Notes: generated from the sequence alone by a model not told the origin. Positions 9,572 through 25,829 are shown, counted from the stretch's first letter. The stretch: DNA of 64,000 bases from Nocardia speluncae NBRC 108251 (GCF_001613245.1 NZ_BDBZ01000003.1:1-64000); one strand, 5' to 3'. Numbers and translations: made by a program.

Positions 9572-10773
9572 GCGGGTCGGCCACGGCGACGGCAGCGCCA
9601 CGTAACCACGCCGCATCCCCGCCGCTGCGCGAAGAACGCAGCGATCGGATCATCTTCAGCCGGCCCTACCGCGCGGCCGCGGAACTGGCCAATGTCACCA
9701 CGGTGCTCGGATCCGACCACTGCCACGGTGACGGCCCGTTCACCGCAGCCGCCACCGCGAAACTCGCCGAAATCACCGGCGCACCGCATGTTCTGCTCAC
9801 CACCTCGTGCACGCATGCGCTGGAACTGGGCGCGCTGCTGCTCGAACTGGGTCCCGGCGATGAAGTGATCGTGCCCAGCTTCGCGTTCACCTCCGCCGCC
9901 ACCGCCTTCGCCGTACACGGCGCGACCTGCGTGTTCGTCGATATCGATGAGACGACCGGCAATATCGACCCCGCGGCCGCCGCGGCAGCGATCACCGAGC
10001 ACACCAAGGCGATCGTGGTGATGCACTACGGCGGGGTGGCGGCCGATATGGCCGCGCTGGGTGATCTGGCGCGCGGGCACGGGCTGGCGCTCATCGAGGA
10101 CAATGCGCACGGACTCGGCGGCACCTGGCGAGGTAAGGCCCTCGGCACGCTGGGCACCCTCGGCACGCAGAGTTTTCACGACACCAAGAATGTGCACTGC
10201 GGCGAGGGCGGCGCCCTGCTGCTCGCCGACGACATCCTGATGGGTCGCGCCGAGATCATCCGGGAGAAGGGCACCGACCGGGCGCGTTTCCTGCGCGGAC
10301 AGGTGGACAAGTACTCGTGGCAGGACATCGGGTCCAGCTATCTGCCCAGCGAACTGAATGCCGCGGTGCTCGACGCGCAACTGGCCGAGTTCCAATCGAT
10401 CCAGCGCGCCCGGCACCGTGTATGGCATACCTACGCGGCCGAGCTGGCATCGTGGGCAGCAAGCCAGGGCGTCGCGCCGATGACCGTGCCGCCGGACCGG
10501 CGCCACACTGCCCACCTGTTCTATCTCCGGCTGCCCAGCGAGGACACGCGCGACGCATTCATCCGGCATCTTGCCGCGCGCGCCATCGTCGCTCCGTTCC
10601 ACTACGTACCGCTCGACTCCAGCGCCGCAGGACTCAAATACGGTCGGGCGCCGGTGCCCTGCACCCGCAGCGCGCGTTTCGCGGCGACGATCGTCCGGCT
10701 GCCGTTGTGGCCCATGCTCACCCGCGGCCAACTCGACCGGGTCCTCACCGCCGTTACCGAGTTCCGTTGCTGA
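9568..10773 (+). CDS. DegT/DnrJ/EryC1/StrS sugar aminotransferase, WecE/RffA-like
   Basis: PLP enzyme that transaminates a nucleotide-linked keto sugar. Similarity to E. coli WecE runs throughout: GDGPFTAAATAKL, LLTTSCTHALELGALLLELGPGDEV, EDNAHGLGGTWRGKALGTLG, AEIIREKGTDRARFLRGQVDKY and QDIGSSYLPSELNAAVL. The PLP lysine is in SFHDTKNVHCGEGG. WecE makes dTDP-4-amino-4,6-dideoxygalactose, so the likely product is an amino-deoxysugar. Length (401) is near normal with a 25-residue N-terminal addition. It is translationally coupled to the GT2 gene, suggesting that enzyme handles the amino sugar. Confidence 0.92.
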   Translation: MSGSATATAAPRNHAASPPLREERSDRIIFSRPYRAAAELANVTTVLGSDHCHGDGPFTAAATAKLAEITGAPHVLLTTSCTHALELGALLLELGPGDEVIVPSFAFTSAATAFAVHGATCVFVDIDETTGNIDPAAAAAAITEHTKAIVVMHYGGVAADMAALGDLARGHGLALIEDNAHGLGGTWRGKALGTLGTLGTQSFHDTKNVHCGEGGALLLADDILMGRAEIIREKGTDRARFLRGQVDKYSWQDIGSSYLPSELNAAVLDAQLAEFQSIQRARHRVWHTYAAELASWAASQGVAPMTVPPDRRHTAHLFYLRLPSEDTRDAFIRHLAARAIVAPFHYVPLDSSAAGLKYGRAPVPCTRSARFAATIVRLPLWPMLTRGQLDRVLTAVTEFRC

Positions 10774-10794
10774 GCGACGCGGTCTCGGCCGGAA

Positions 10795-13737
10795 TCAGGT
10801 GAGCAGCCCCAGCGACCCCATATCGGTGAGATCCTCGTAGGCCTCGGAATCCGGGTTGTACCACCAGGTGTGGGCGCCGGGCCGGGGCGCGTAGGTTTCC
10901 TGCACCGCGTGGGCCGAGGGCCGGAAGGACGGGCTCCGCGGAATATCGGCGACGATGTAGATCAGGTCCGGACGCTGCCTGGGCGGTAGCGACCGCAGCG
11001 CTTCGGTCACATCGGCGGCACCGAGTTCGTAACCCGGCCGCACGCTCACCGCGGCCACCGCCAGCACCCGGTCCCGCGCCGGCAGCGCGTAGGCGACCTC
11101 CATATCGACCGCGGCGATATCGTTGAGCACATCCACGATCGGCTGGGTGAAAACGGGACCGCGGCGGGTCCGGATCACCGTATCGATCCGGTCGGCCAGC
11201 CAGTAATCGCCCTCGCTGTCGCGGCGGAACAGGTTCTCGGTGGGCAGCCAGGAATCCTCCTGTTCGAAAACTCCGCGCAGTCCGCCGCGAGAGAGATCGA
11301 CATTCGCCCCGGCCGACCCGATCAGCAGCCCCACCTCGTTATCCGCGCAACGCCGGGCGTACCCGTTGTCGTCCACCATGACCTGGCCGGACACCGGGTC
11401 GAAGGCCACCAGTTCGACCCGCGCGGTGCCCGGCACCGGGCGGCCCTTACAACCGAATTTCACTCCGGGCACATTCGCCAGCACCACATCGCCCTCGATA
11501 GAGGCGTAGAACTCGAGGACCCGGGCCGGCGCGAATTGTTCCGTCGTCCGCCGCCACAAACCGGCGGGCATACCGGAACCGATGAACAACCGGATCGGAT
11601 GCGGATACCCGGCCGGGAAGACATCGGAGTCGAGGATATCGCGCAGCATCGTCCAGGTGTAGGTGACGACCGTGACCCCGTACCGGTGCACTTCCTCGGC
11701 GAACCGCGCCGGATCCAGAGATCTGGCCAGCGCGATCCGGCTCCCGCCGGCGATGGCGCCGCCCAGGCTCACCAGCAGGCCGGACGAATGGTGCAGCGGA
11801 GCCAGGCAGTACACCGTGTCCTTGTGGTCCAGATCGGCGGCCGAGGCGGTGCCGAACGCCGACAATGCCCATCGGTGATTGGTGATGTACTTGATATCCA
11901 GGCGTTCGGCGGTGCCCGAGACCAGGATGAACGCGAGTTCACGCGCCCGGCCCGGATCGGGCCGGTACCAGCCCGGTATCTGGACCCGCTGCGGGTCGAT
12001 CTGTTCCAGATCCACGAGATCGGTGCCGGCCGGGACCGCCAGGCCCCGCGAATCACCGCCGCCGAGCACGAGCACCCGCGCCCCGGTCGCCACGGCGTGA
12101 CGCACATTCTCCGGATCCGATACCAGGATCACCGTCCCGGTCTGTTCCAGTGCGCTGATCAGATCGCTTTCGGGCGCCAGCAGCACCGCGACCGCGCCGA
12201 TCCGGGACAGTGCCGCCAGGGTCACCAGCGCGCTGGGCCGGGTCTCCATCACCACCCCGACGCGGGTCGCCGGACGGATACCCACTGAGATCAACCCGCG
12301 CACGACGTTCTCGATCCGGGCATCGACCGCTGCATGGGTGTGCACCCGGTCGTCGAACAGGAAACACTCCCCGCCGGGTGTCCGCCGAGCCTGTTCGGCC
12401 ATCAGCCGGCCCACCGAGATGCGGGTGCCGGATTGGATCGTGCCGAGCCGGGTCAGCCGGGGCAGCGTCCGCGCCGCGCCTTCGGCCAGCCCCATCGAGC
12501 CGCGGACCGTGTTCGCGGCCACCTGTTCCAGTGCCCGGCCGACCCCCGCGCCGGCCTCCGCCAGCGCCGTAGCGGTGTGCACGGCACGTATCAGCGCGGT
12601 CCGCGGGGCGTTCCCGGGAGGCTGGTCGGCCATCGGCACGATCTCCTCCGGCAGCGCCTCGCCGCCCTCGACCCAGCCCACCCAGTCCCGCACCCGCGGC
12701 CACGTGCAGCGGGTCGCCATGGACCCCGCGACCAGGCCGAAATGCCCGGACACCACCGACGATTCATAGACTTCGGCGCGTGGCGCCGCACGGACGATCC
12801 CGCGCACCGCAGCGGGCTGACCGATGTCGTCGACCTCGCCGACGAACGCCAGGATCGGGCATTTCAGGTCGGCCAGCGAAATCGGCTGATCGCGGATCAC
12901 GAAACCACCGAGCATCATCCGGTTGTGCACGACGAACTGTTTCAGCAGATCCGCCGCCGCGGGCCCGGCGTAGCCGACCCAGCCCTCGTTGCTCAGGAAA
13001 CGCCGCTGGCGTTCCTTGGGCAGCAGGGCCTCGCGGTCGTGCAGCTGACGTAGGAAGTCGATCCGTGCCTTCGTAGTTTTCACCGGGTCCAGCAGCTGGA
13101 ATCCGATCCGCACCATCCGGTCGGTGATCGGCAGCCGGGGCACCACGTGGTCGGCGGCGAAATCCACCAGGTCGGTCACCGCGGCGTGGGGCAACCCCAG
13201 TGGCATCCCGGCGACGATATCGACCGGGCTGCCGAAGGTCACGATGCTCGCGATCCCCTTTCCCGAACGGAACGCGGCAGCCTGGTAGGCGAACATCCCA
13301 CCCTGCGAGTACCCCATGAGGTGCACGGTGCGGCCGGTTTCCGCGCAGACGGTGTCGATGGCGCTGTGCACGGCCAGGACGTGATCGGCCAGATCCCGCT
13401 TCCAGCCGCCCTCCTCCGTCGAGGGGGAACCGAAATCGACCACCCAGCAATCGATTCCGCCGCGGTGCAGAATCCCGACGGCACCGTCGTCACCGTTGAC
13501 ATCCCAGATATCGGCGCTCACCATCAGCGGCGGTACGAGCAGCACCACCGGACCGCCGCCGGTTTCCGCGGGGAAGTAGTGCCGCAACCGGTACATGGGC
13601 CGGCGCTCGACGATCTCGAACGGTGAGGAGTCGGTATCGCGGCCGAGACCGCCGAAGCGGATCACTTCGAGACCGTTCTGCGCGGTGGCCATCACCCGCT
13701 GCGCCGATCCCACCAAACCTCGCACACTCAACTTCAC
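10795..13737 (-). CDS. Bifunctional lipase / acyl-CoA synthetase (Rv1683-like)
   Basis: A 980-residue fusion. Residues 1-370 form an alpha/beta hydrolase of PhaC-like type with the nucleophile motif GYSQGG (about 145-150), the oxyanion segment LLVPPLM and the late histidine in VVSGHFGL. Residues 450-980 form an AMP-dependent acyl-CoA synthetase-like domain, with ILVSGTAERLDIKYITNH in place of the usual Ser/Thr/Gly-rich P-loop, FYASIEGDVVLANV and a late WLADRIDTVIRT block. M. tuberculosis Rv1683 has this architecture, sits near mpg/tyrS, and is linked to lipid-droplet triacylglycerol turnover. GTG at 13737 starts the gene; its 164-bp divergent gap with idi holds both promoters. The P-loop is poor in Gly/Ser, so ligase activity needs testing. 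Confidence 0.88.
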   Translation of the reverse strand: MKLSVRGLVGSAQRVMATAQNGLEVIRFGGLGRDTDSSPFEIVERRPMYRLRHYFPAETGGGPVVLLVPPLMVSADIWDVNGDDGAVGILHRGGIDCWVVDFGSPSTEEGGWKRDLADHVLAVHSAIDTVCAETGRTVHLMGYSQGGMFAYQAAAFRSGKGIASIVTFGSPVDIVAGMPLGLPHAAVTDLVDFAADHVVPRLPITDRMVRIGFQLLDPVKTTKARIDFLRQLHDREALLPKERQRRFLSNEGWVGYAGPAAADLLKQFVVHNRMMLGGFVIRDQPISLADLKCPILAFVGEVDDIGQPAAVRGIVRAAPRAEVYESSVVSGHFGLVAGSMATRCTWPRVRDWVGWVEGGEALPEEIVPMADQPPGNAPRTALIRAVHTATALAEAGAGVGRALEQVAANTVRGSMGLAEGAARTLPRLTRLGTIQSGTRISVGRLMAEQARRTPGGECFLFDDRVHTHAAVDARIENVVRGLISVGIRPATRVGVVMETRPSALVTLAALSRIGAVAVLLAPESDLISALEQTGTVILVSDPENVRHAVATGARVLVLGGGDSRGLAVPAGTDLVDLEQIDPQRVQIPGWYRPDPGRARELAFILVSGTAERLDIKYITNHRWALSAFGTASAADLDHKDTVYCLAPLHHSSGLLVSLGGAIAGGSRIALARSLDPARFAEEVHRYGVTVVTYTWTMLRDILDSDVFPAGYPHPIRLFIGSGMPAGLWRRTTEQFAPARVLEFYASIEGDVVLANVPGVKFGCKGRPVPGTARVELVAFDPVSGQVMVDDNGYARRCADNEVGLLIGSAGANVDLSRGGLRGVFEQEDSWLPTENLFRRDSEGDYWLADRIDTVIRTRRGPVFTQPIVDVLNDIAAVDMEVAYALPARDRVLAVAAVSVRPGYELGAADVTEALRSLPPRQRPDLIYIVADIPRSPSFRPSAHAVQETYAPRPGAHTWWYNPDSEAYEDLTDMGSLGLLT

Positions 13738-13901
13738 GTTCCACTCCCAGCCCTGCCCGTGGCGTGGTCTACCTCACAAACCACAAGGTATGCACCAAAG
13801 CCTGCCATATCGCACTCCGGACCGGCCGTCCGTTGTGACATCTACATCATGTACCCGTCACCTCGGCGGACCTACCTGCCCCGCGCCGATAGGGTGGGAA
13901 C

Positions 13902-14471
13902 GTGACCGATACGACCCAGCTGCCGACCGCCCCCACCGACCGGGAATCGCTACCCGTGGAATTGGTGGACACAGCCGGCAACACCGTCGGATCGTGCGCA
14001 GTATCGGAGGCCCATCGGGCACCGGGCGCGCCGCATCGGGCCTTCTCGGTGCTCGTTTTCGACAACAGCGGGCGGTTACTGCTGCAACAGCGGGCACTCG
14101 GCAAGACCCGGTTCCCCGCGCGATGGTCCAACACGTGCTGCGGTCACCCCGCGCCCGGCCAAGCGGTCGCCGAGGCCGCAGGTATCCGGCTTGGCGAGGA
14201 GATGGGATTGCGGGTCCGGCTCACCGAGGTCGGGGTCTACCGGTACCGCGCCGAAGACCCGCGCACCGGGTACGTCGAGCACGAATGGGATCACGTGTTG
14301 ACCGGAATGCTGGACGGCGCCGCCCCCCACCCCGACCCGGCAGAGGTCGCCGCATACCGCTGGATGACTCCGGACGATCTGCGTCGGCAGATGCAGGAGC
14401 AGCCGCACGAGTTCAGCCCATGGTTCGCCGGGGTACTCGAGGTCGCAACCGCCCGGCCACTCACTCCCTGA
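13902..14471 (+). CDS. idi: Isopentenyl-diphosphate delta-isomerase, type I
   Basis: Interconverts isopentenyl and dimethylallyl diphosphate for isoprenoid synthesis. The 189-residue Nudix-fold protein carries the catalytic cysteine in WSNTCCGHP (about residue 77), histidines in APGAPHRAFSV for metal binding, the acidic Nudix stretch AAGIRLGEEMGL, and the catalytic glutamate in YVEHEWDHV. Start is GTG at 13902 with AGGGTGGGA just upstream. Length is standard for the type I enzyme. Confidence 0.95.
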   Translation: MTDTTQLPTAPTDRESLPVELVDTAGNTVGSCAVSEAHRAPGAPHRAFSVLVFDNSGRLLLQQRALGKTRFPARWSNTCCGHPAPGQAVAEAAGIRLGEEMGLRVRLTEVGVYRYRAEDPRTGYVEHEWDHVLTGMLDGAAPHPDPAEVAAYRWMTPDDLRRQMQEQPHEFSPWFAGVLEVATARPLTP

Positions 14472-14561
14472 GATCCCTGCGGTTTTACGGTTTCACGGAA
14501 CACTTCCGAGATCAATGGTTTGATGCGCATATCTACGTATGGGCAAATAATGGATGGCTCT

Positions 14562-14577
14562 CAGTGTCCTGACACTG
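14562..14577. terminator. Short dyad between convergent idi and argH
   Basis: Perfect seven-base arms CAGTGTC and GACACTG separated by two bases, in the 166-bp gap between the 3' ends of idi and argH. No T-tract follows. It could be a weak bidirectional terminator or a protein-binding dyad; nothing decides between them. Confidence 0.3.
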
Positions 14578-14637
14578 GTCGGCGGCCTCGGTGAGCACGC
14601 TCGCGCACCGTCGGAAGGCGCTGAAACTCCGCGCCGG

Positions 14638-16206
<1,569 letters not shown>

Positions 16207-16233
16207 CTACCGGCGACCGGGCACGGTTTCTTC

Positions 16234-17436
16234 CTACTTCTGGTTCAGATCGCGTTTGGCCGCGACCTTCGAAGACAGGCCGTGGAGCTGCACGAACCCC
16301 TTGGCCAGCGACTGGTCGAAGGTATCGCCCTCGTCGTAGGTCGCGAGGTTGAAGTCGTAGAGCGACTGTTCGCTGCGCCGGCCGTTGACGGTCACATTGC
16401 CACCGTGCAGGACCATGCGGATATCGCCGCTGACATGCTGCTGGGTTTCGGCGACGAACGCGTCGAGGGCGCGTTTGAGCGGGGAGAACCACAGACCGTC
16501 GTAGGCCAGCTCGCCCCACCGCTGCTCGACCTGGCGCTTGTACCGGCCCAGTTCCCGCTCGAGGGTGACGCTTTCGAGGGCCCGGTGCGCGGTGATCAGC
16601 GCGATGGCGCCCGGCGCCTCGTAGATTTCCCGGCTCTTGATGCCGACGAGCCGGTCTTCCACCATGTCCAGCCGGCCGACGCCCTGGCGGCCCGCCCGGC
16701 TGTTCAGTTCCACGATCGCTTCGAGAACGCTGACCTGGCGGCCGTCGATGGCCACCGGGACACCGCGGTCGAAGGTGACGATCAGTTCGTCGGGTGCTTC
16801 GAAATTGACGGTGGGGTCGGTGGTGTAGTCGTAGACGTCCTTGGTGGGGGCGTTCCACAGATCCTCGAGGAACCCGGTTTCGACGGCCCGGCCCCAGACG
16901 TTCTGGTCGATGGAGAACGGCGATTTCTTGGTGACGTTGATCGGGAGCTTGTTCTCCTCGGCGAAGGCGATGGCCTTCTCCCGGGTCCAGGCGTAGTCGC
17001 GAACCGGGGCGATCACGTTCAGGTCGGGGGCCAGCGCGCCGATACCGACCTCGAACCGGACCTGGTCGTTGCCTTTACCGGTGCAGCCGTGCGCGACGGT
17101 CGAGGCGCCGTGGAATTTCGCGGCCTCGACCAGATGCTTGACGATGAGCGGCCGGCTGATCGCCGATACCAGCGGGTACTCGTCCTGGTAGAGGGCGTTG
17201 GCCTGGATGGTGGGCAGGCAGTACTCGTCGGCGAACTCGTCACGGGCGTCGACCACTACGGCTTCGACGGCGCCGCAGTCCAGGGCGCGCTGGCGCACCA
17301 CGTTCATATCCTCGCCGCCCTGCCCCAGGTCGATGGCGACGGCCACGACCTCGGCGCCGGTCTCCTTGCCGATCCAGCTGATGGCCACGGAGGTGTCCAG
17401 CCCACCGGAGTAGGCGAGTACGACGCGATCGGACAT
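16234..17436 (-). CDS. argG: Argininosuccinate synthase
   Basis: Joins citrulline and aspartate using ATP. The 400-residue protein opens [19 protein letters not shown], containing the ATP pyrophosphatase motif SGGLDTS, followed by [16 protein letters not shown] and [19 protein letters not shown] at 17436 has GGGAG nine bases upstream. A 130-base leader separates it from a candidate ArgR operator at 17567-17598. It heads the argGH unit, apart from argCJBDFR. Confidence 0.97.
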   Translation of the reverse strand: MSDRVVLAYSGGLDTSVAISWIGKETGAEVVAVAIDLGQGGEDMNVVRQRALDCGAVEAVVVDARDEFADEYCLPTIQANALYQDEYPLVSAISRPLIVKHLVEAAKFHGASTVAHGCTGKGNDQVRFEVGIGALAPDLNVIAPVRDYAWTREKAIAFAEENKLPINVTKKSPFSIDQNVWGRAVETGFLEDLWNAPTKDVYDYTTDPTVNFEAPDELIVTFDRGVPVAIDGRQVSVLEAIVELNSRAGRQGVGRLDMVEDRLVGIKSREIYEAPGAIALITAHRALESVTLERELGRYKRQVEQRWGELAYDGLWFSPLKRALDAFVAETQQHVSGDIRMVLHGGNVTVNGRRSEQSLYDFNLATYDEGDTFDQSLAKGFVQLHGLSSKVAAKRDLNQK

Positions 17437-17566
17437 GTTCTGGTGCTCCCTAGGATGTGTTCGTTGGTCTGCTGTTCGTTCTCGGGTGCGCGGCCTCCGA
17501 GTTCCGGCGACCACTGTCCAGCAGTATGCTGGTCCGTTGCCGGTCCGGCTCGCGCCGCCGTTGCAA

Positions 17567-17598
17567 ATGATTATGCACGATGGTGCAATCTCATTCAT
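17567..17598 (-). promoter_or_regulatory. Candidate ArgR operator upstream of argG
   Basis: A 32-base block identical at 29 positions to the block in front of argC (23807-23838). It contains ATGATTATGCACGAT, then GTGCAA, then CTCATTCAT, giving TGCA half-sites in inverted orientation and, on the minus strand, a CATAAT hexamer that can serve as a -10. It lies between argG (minus) and the microprotein gene (plus) and could control both. ArgR is encoded in this locus; binding is inferred. Confidence 0.7.
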
Positions 17599-17739
17599 AA
17601 CTGGGGGCAGCACAGCCGCCTACCTGCAACAACCGCACCACACCCCGCCTCCCAACTCGATAACAGCCCTTGGCCACCCACCCCACAGGTGAGACGCTGG
17701 TCACAGCCTGAAGGCGCAACGGCAAGGGAGGTGAAGACC

Positions 17740-17886
17740 ATGCAGACACTGCAACAGTGGGCACAGGACAACTACGAGACCATCGGCTTCGTCGTCGTCA
17801 CACTGGGAAATGCCGCCCTGGCGCTGAGCGTGATGGGCATCGAACTCGCCACACCGTTCCTGCAGGAACTGGTGAACAACCACTGA
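17740..17886 (+). CDS. 48-residue single-pass membrane microprotein
   Basis: The short gene starts at ATG 17740 directly behind a near-perfect ribosome-binding site, GGGAGGTG. The product begins MQTLQQWAQDNYETIG, has a hydrophobic segment of about 20 residues (IGFVVVTLGNAALALSVMGIE, roughly 15-35) and ends with a polar tail ELVNNH. It lies on the opposite strand between argG and argR, eight bases from the argR stop. I recognise no family. Its position downstream of the shared ArgR-like operator suggests arginine-linked expression, but that is inference. Confidence 0.6.
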   Translation: MQTLQQWAQDNYETIGFVVVTLGNAALALSVMGIELATPFLQELVNNH

Positions 17887-17893
17887 TCGCGGC

Positions 17894-20619
<2,726 letters not shown>

Positions 20620-20623
<4 letters not shown>

Positions 20624-21530
20624 GCTCTGACTCCGTTTTCCTCGTCCGCCGCCGGTGTGACCATCGTGCCTATACCTTCCCCGGTGAACAGTTCCAGCAG
20701 TACCGAATGGGGTATACGTCCGTCGATGACATGCGCGCCCGGGACACCGCCGCGCACCGCGCGCAGGCACGCCTCCATTTTGGGGACCATCCCGGAATCC
20801 AGCGACGGCAGCAGGGCGGCGAGCGCGTCGGTGTCGATCACGCTGGTCAGTGAGGAACGATCGGGCCAGTCGGTGTAGAGACCCTCGACGTCGGTGAGGA
20901 CGACCAGTTTCTCCGCGCCGATCCCCTCGGCCAGTGCCGCCGCGGCGGTATCCGCGTTGATGTTGTGCACCACACCGTCGGCGTCGGGTGCGATGGTCGA
21001 GACCACCGGGATCCGGCCGGCGCCGATGAGATCCAGCACGGCGTCCGGGTGGACATCGGTGACATCGCCGACCAGGCCGATATCGGTGGCCGCACCGTCG
21101 ATATCGACGGTGCGGCGGGTCGCGGTGAACAGCCTGGCGTCTTCACCGGAGATACCGACGGCGTACGGCCCGTGCGCGTTGATCAACCCGACCAGTTCCC
21201 GCCCGACCTGACCGAACAGCACCATCCGCACCACCTCCATCACCTCGGGTGTGGTGACACGGAAACCACCGCGGAATTCCCCGGCCATCCCGAGCTTTTT
21301 CAGCATGGCCGAGATCTGCGGCCCACCGCCGTGCACGACCACCGGGTGCACACCGACGGTGCGCAGGAAGGCCATATCGGCGGCAAACGCGCGTTTGAGG
21401 TCATCGTCGATCATGGCGTTACCGCCGTATTTGACCACGACGATCTTGTCGCGGAACTTCTGCAGCCAGGGCAGGGCACCGGCCAGGATATGCGCTTTGT
21501 CCAGCGCGGACAGCTGGTGGATCGCTTCGG

Positions 21531-21534
<4 letters not shown>
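20620..21534 (-). CDS. argB: Acetylglutamate kinase
   Basis: Phosphorylates N-acetylglutamate, usually the arginine feedback point. The 304-residue amino-acid kinase has [16 protein letters not shown] for phosphate binding, [30 protein letters not shown] for ATP binding, and [14 protein letters not shown]. It overlaps argJ upstream (ATGA) and argD downstream (ATGA). The N-terminal helix of about 25 residues is the element that gives arginine sensitivity in hexameric forms. Confidence 0.97.
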
Positions 21535-23838
<2,304 letters not shown>

Positions 23839-23920
23839 CGACGGGTTCGGACACTTCTACCATCATCCACAACAACCGCGCGCGCCCCACAAGCACCGAG
23901 CTCAGGTGGCGTCGACTACA

Positions 23921-24478
23921 TCAGCAACGCCCCTCGGCCACCCAGGTCTCGGTTGCGATCTTCGCGACCTCGGCCGTCGATTCGGGGAGCCGGTCGGGGA
24001 AAACGGTCAGGCAGACCGGATGGTCACCGTCGGCGTTGGTGATCTCGAAGGTGGTGAGTGAGTACTTCAGGCCGTCTTGCACAAAGATCCCGGCCCCCTC
24101 CACGAACTCGGCCCGATCTCCGGCCGCGCCACCCACCGACTCGCGGGCCCGCTCCAAGATGGCCAGCTCGTTGTCCTGAATGGGGCCGTCCAGCCCGGCG
24201 GCGGCTTGCAGGGCGACGGCCCACACTTCCCGCTGGTCGTAGGCAGAGGCGGCGCGGACCGGGCCGTTCACAACGAATATCCCCGCGACCAGGACGGCTG
24301 CCGCGGCCAGCTTCACGACCCGCCATGCGACCAGAGCAGCGTCGGACGGCTCGCACGCCTGCGGGTCCCGATACCGCCAGGCATGCCTCTTCCACCACCG
24401 CTTGCGCTGGTCACCGCACGCCGCGACCGCCAGCAGTGCCGCCGACAGCCCGAAGACCACGACCAGAGACGTGAGCAA
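23921..24478 (-). CDS. Two-helix membrane protein of unknown function
   Basis: A 185-residue protein I do not recognise. Helix 1 is LTSLVVVFGLSAALLAVAA, followed by a very basic loop (DQRKRWWKRHAWRYRD), helix 2 (VVKLAAAAVLVAGIFVV), and a soluble domain of about 110 residues with two late cysteines (PVCLTV and the final GRC). The basic loop points inward, so the C-terminal domain should face outside. A lipobox-like AAC is probably fortuitous. I chose TTG at 24478 because GGAGG lies six bases upstream; an ATG at 24571 would add a polar 31-residue leader without a ribosome-binding site. Confidence 0.55.
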   Translation of the reverse strand: MLTSLVVVFGLSAALLAVAACGDQRKRWWKRHAWRYRDPQACEPSDAALVAWRVVKLAAAAVLVAGIFVVNGPVRAASAYDQREVWAVALQAAAGLDGPIQDNELAILERARESVGGAAGDRAEFVEGAGIFVQDGLKYSLTTFEITNADGDHPVCLTVFPDRLPESTAEVAKIATETWVAEGRC

Positions 24479-24659
24479 ACGACACCTCCGCAGACGACCT
24501 CGGGGTGTCAGATGCCGACCGGCACACGCTTTTTCACCACCCACTCGACCGATATAGAACCTACACGCCATGGGCGAACCCCGACGGCCGACGATGGCAA
24601 TACGTCAGGCCGCCAGAAGAGGGACTACCCCCGAAAGTTCGACGCGCTAGAATTAGAAC

Positions 24660-25016
24660 ATGTGTTCGACCGATGCGTTCCGATCCCAGGTCCGCGCCTT
24701 GGAACACGCCGTCGACGCGCTGCTCGATATCGATCTCGGGTCCGTGGCCGCTGCCGAACTGGCCGACGCCCTGCCCCGGATCGCCGCACGCACCCGCAAC
24801 CTGACCGGATACACGGCCAGGGTCAATTTCCAGTACGAGAACCGGCAGGCCACGGGTGCACATCCGCCGACCGGCACCGAACTACCTTTCCCACCCGAGG
24901 ACACGGCCACCCCCACCCGATCGCCGGCCGGTGAACCCACCGCAGCGGGACGGCGCCGGCCTCGATCGGGCATTGTTGCCGGAGACAACCGCAGCATCGT
25001 GGCCCGAGGAGCAACC
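24660..25016 (+). pseudogene. N-terminal relic of a DUF222 (13E12-type) HNH endonuclease
   Basis: The first 70 or so residues (FRSQVRALEHAVDALLDID, then AAELADALPRIAARTRNLTG) have the pattern of the DUF222 domain found in 13E12-repeat proteins of mycobacteria and nocardiae. The central and HNH parts are missing; after about residue 75 the sequence becomes Pro/Arg-rich and low in complexity. The frame has no stop and runs straight into the crotonase gene. Identification rests on pattern only. Confidence 0.45.
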
Positions 25017-25829
25017 GTGACCGCACCCCTGCGCGTGCAGCGCACCGGCGATATCGTCGTCTGGACCATCGACAACCCCGAACAGCGCAACCCGATCTCC
25101 GACGAGGCCACCATCGAAGCCCTGGAGGCCGCAGTCGGCGAGGCCAACCGGGATCATTCCCTGCGCGTCGCGATCCTGACCGGCGCAGGCACGGCGTTCA
25201 GCGCGGGCGGCAACGTGAAGCACATGCGCGACAAAGCCGGAATGTTCGGCGGTACCCCCGCCGAACTGCGTCAGGGCTACCGGCACGGGATCCAGCGCAT
25301 TCCGAAGGCGCTGTACCACTGCGAAATCCCCACGATCGCCGCGGTGAACGGGCCCGCGATCGGCGCCGGCTGCGATCTGGCCCTGATGTGCGATATGCGC
25401 ATCGCCGCCACCACCGCAACCTTCGCCGAAAGTTTCGTCCGCCTCGGCCTCATCCCCGGCGACGGCGGCGCCTGGCTGCTGCCCCGCGCTGTCGGCATGG
25501 CGCGTGCCAGCCAGCTGGCGTTCACCGGCGCAGCGATCGATGCGGCCACTGCTCTCGACTGGGGCATGGTCAACGAGGTCGTCGAACCCGATCGATTGAT
25601 GGAAGCCGCCCACTGCCTGGCCGCCGATATCGCGGTGAATCCGCCGCACGCTCTTCGCATGACCAAACGCCTGCTCCGCGAGGGGCAGCATCAGAGCCTG
25701 GAAACCCTGCTCGAGCTTTCCGCGGCCATGCAGGCGATCACGCACCATACTGCCGATCACGACGAGGCCGTCGCGGCGATGCTGGAGCGCCGTACGCCCG
25801 GATTCACCGGAAACCGACGTTCACCGTAG
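25017..25829 (+). CDS. Enoyl-CoA hydratase/isomerase (crotonase) family protein
   Basis: A 270-residue crotonase-fold enzyme acting on acyl-CoA thioesters. The oxyanion-hole segments are FSAGGNVKHM and GPAIGAGCDLALMCDMRIA; FAESFVRLGLIPGDGGAWLLPRAVG carries the active-site region. GTG at 25017 is preceded by GAGGAG at good spacing and begins right at the domain, so I take it as the start although the frame is open for 119 codons upstream through a DUF222 relic. No other beta-oxidation genes are adjacent. Confidence 0.88.
   Translation: MTAPLRVQRTGDIVVWTIDNPEQRNPISDEATIEALEAAVGEANRDHSLRVAILTGAGTAFSAGGNVKHMRDKAGMFGGTPAELRQGYRHGIQRIPKALYHCEIPTIAAVNGPAIGAGCDLALMCDMRIAATTATFAESFVRLGLIPGDGGAWLLPRAVGMARASQLAFTGAAIDAATALDWGMVNEVVEPDRLMEAAHCLAADIAVNPPHALRMTKRLLREGQHQSLETLLELSAAMQAITHHTADHDEAVAAMLERRTPGFTGNRRSP

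Noticed and set aside
17437..17566. Arginine leader peptide in the argG leader
   Set aside because: No start with ribosome-binding site and no run of arginine codons ahead of a hairpin pair.
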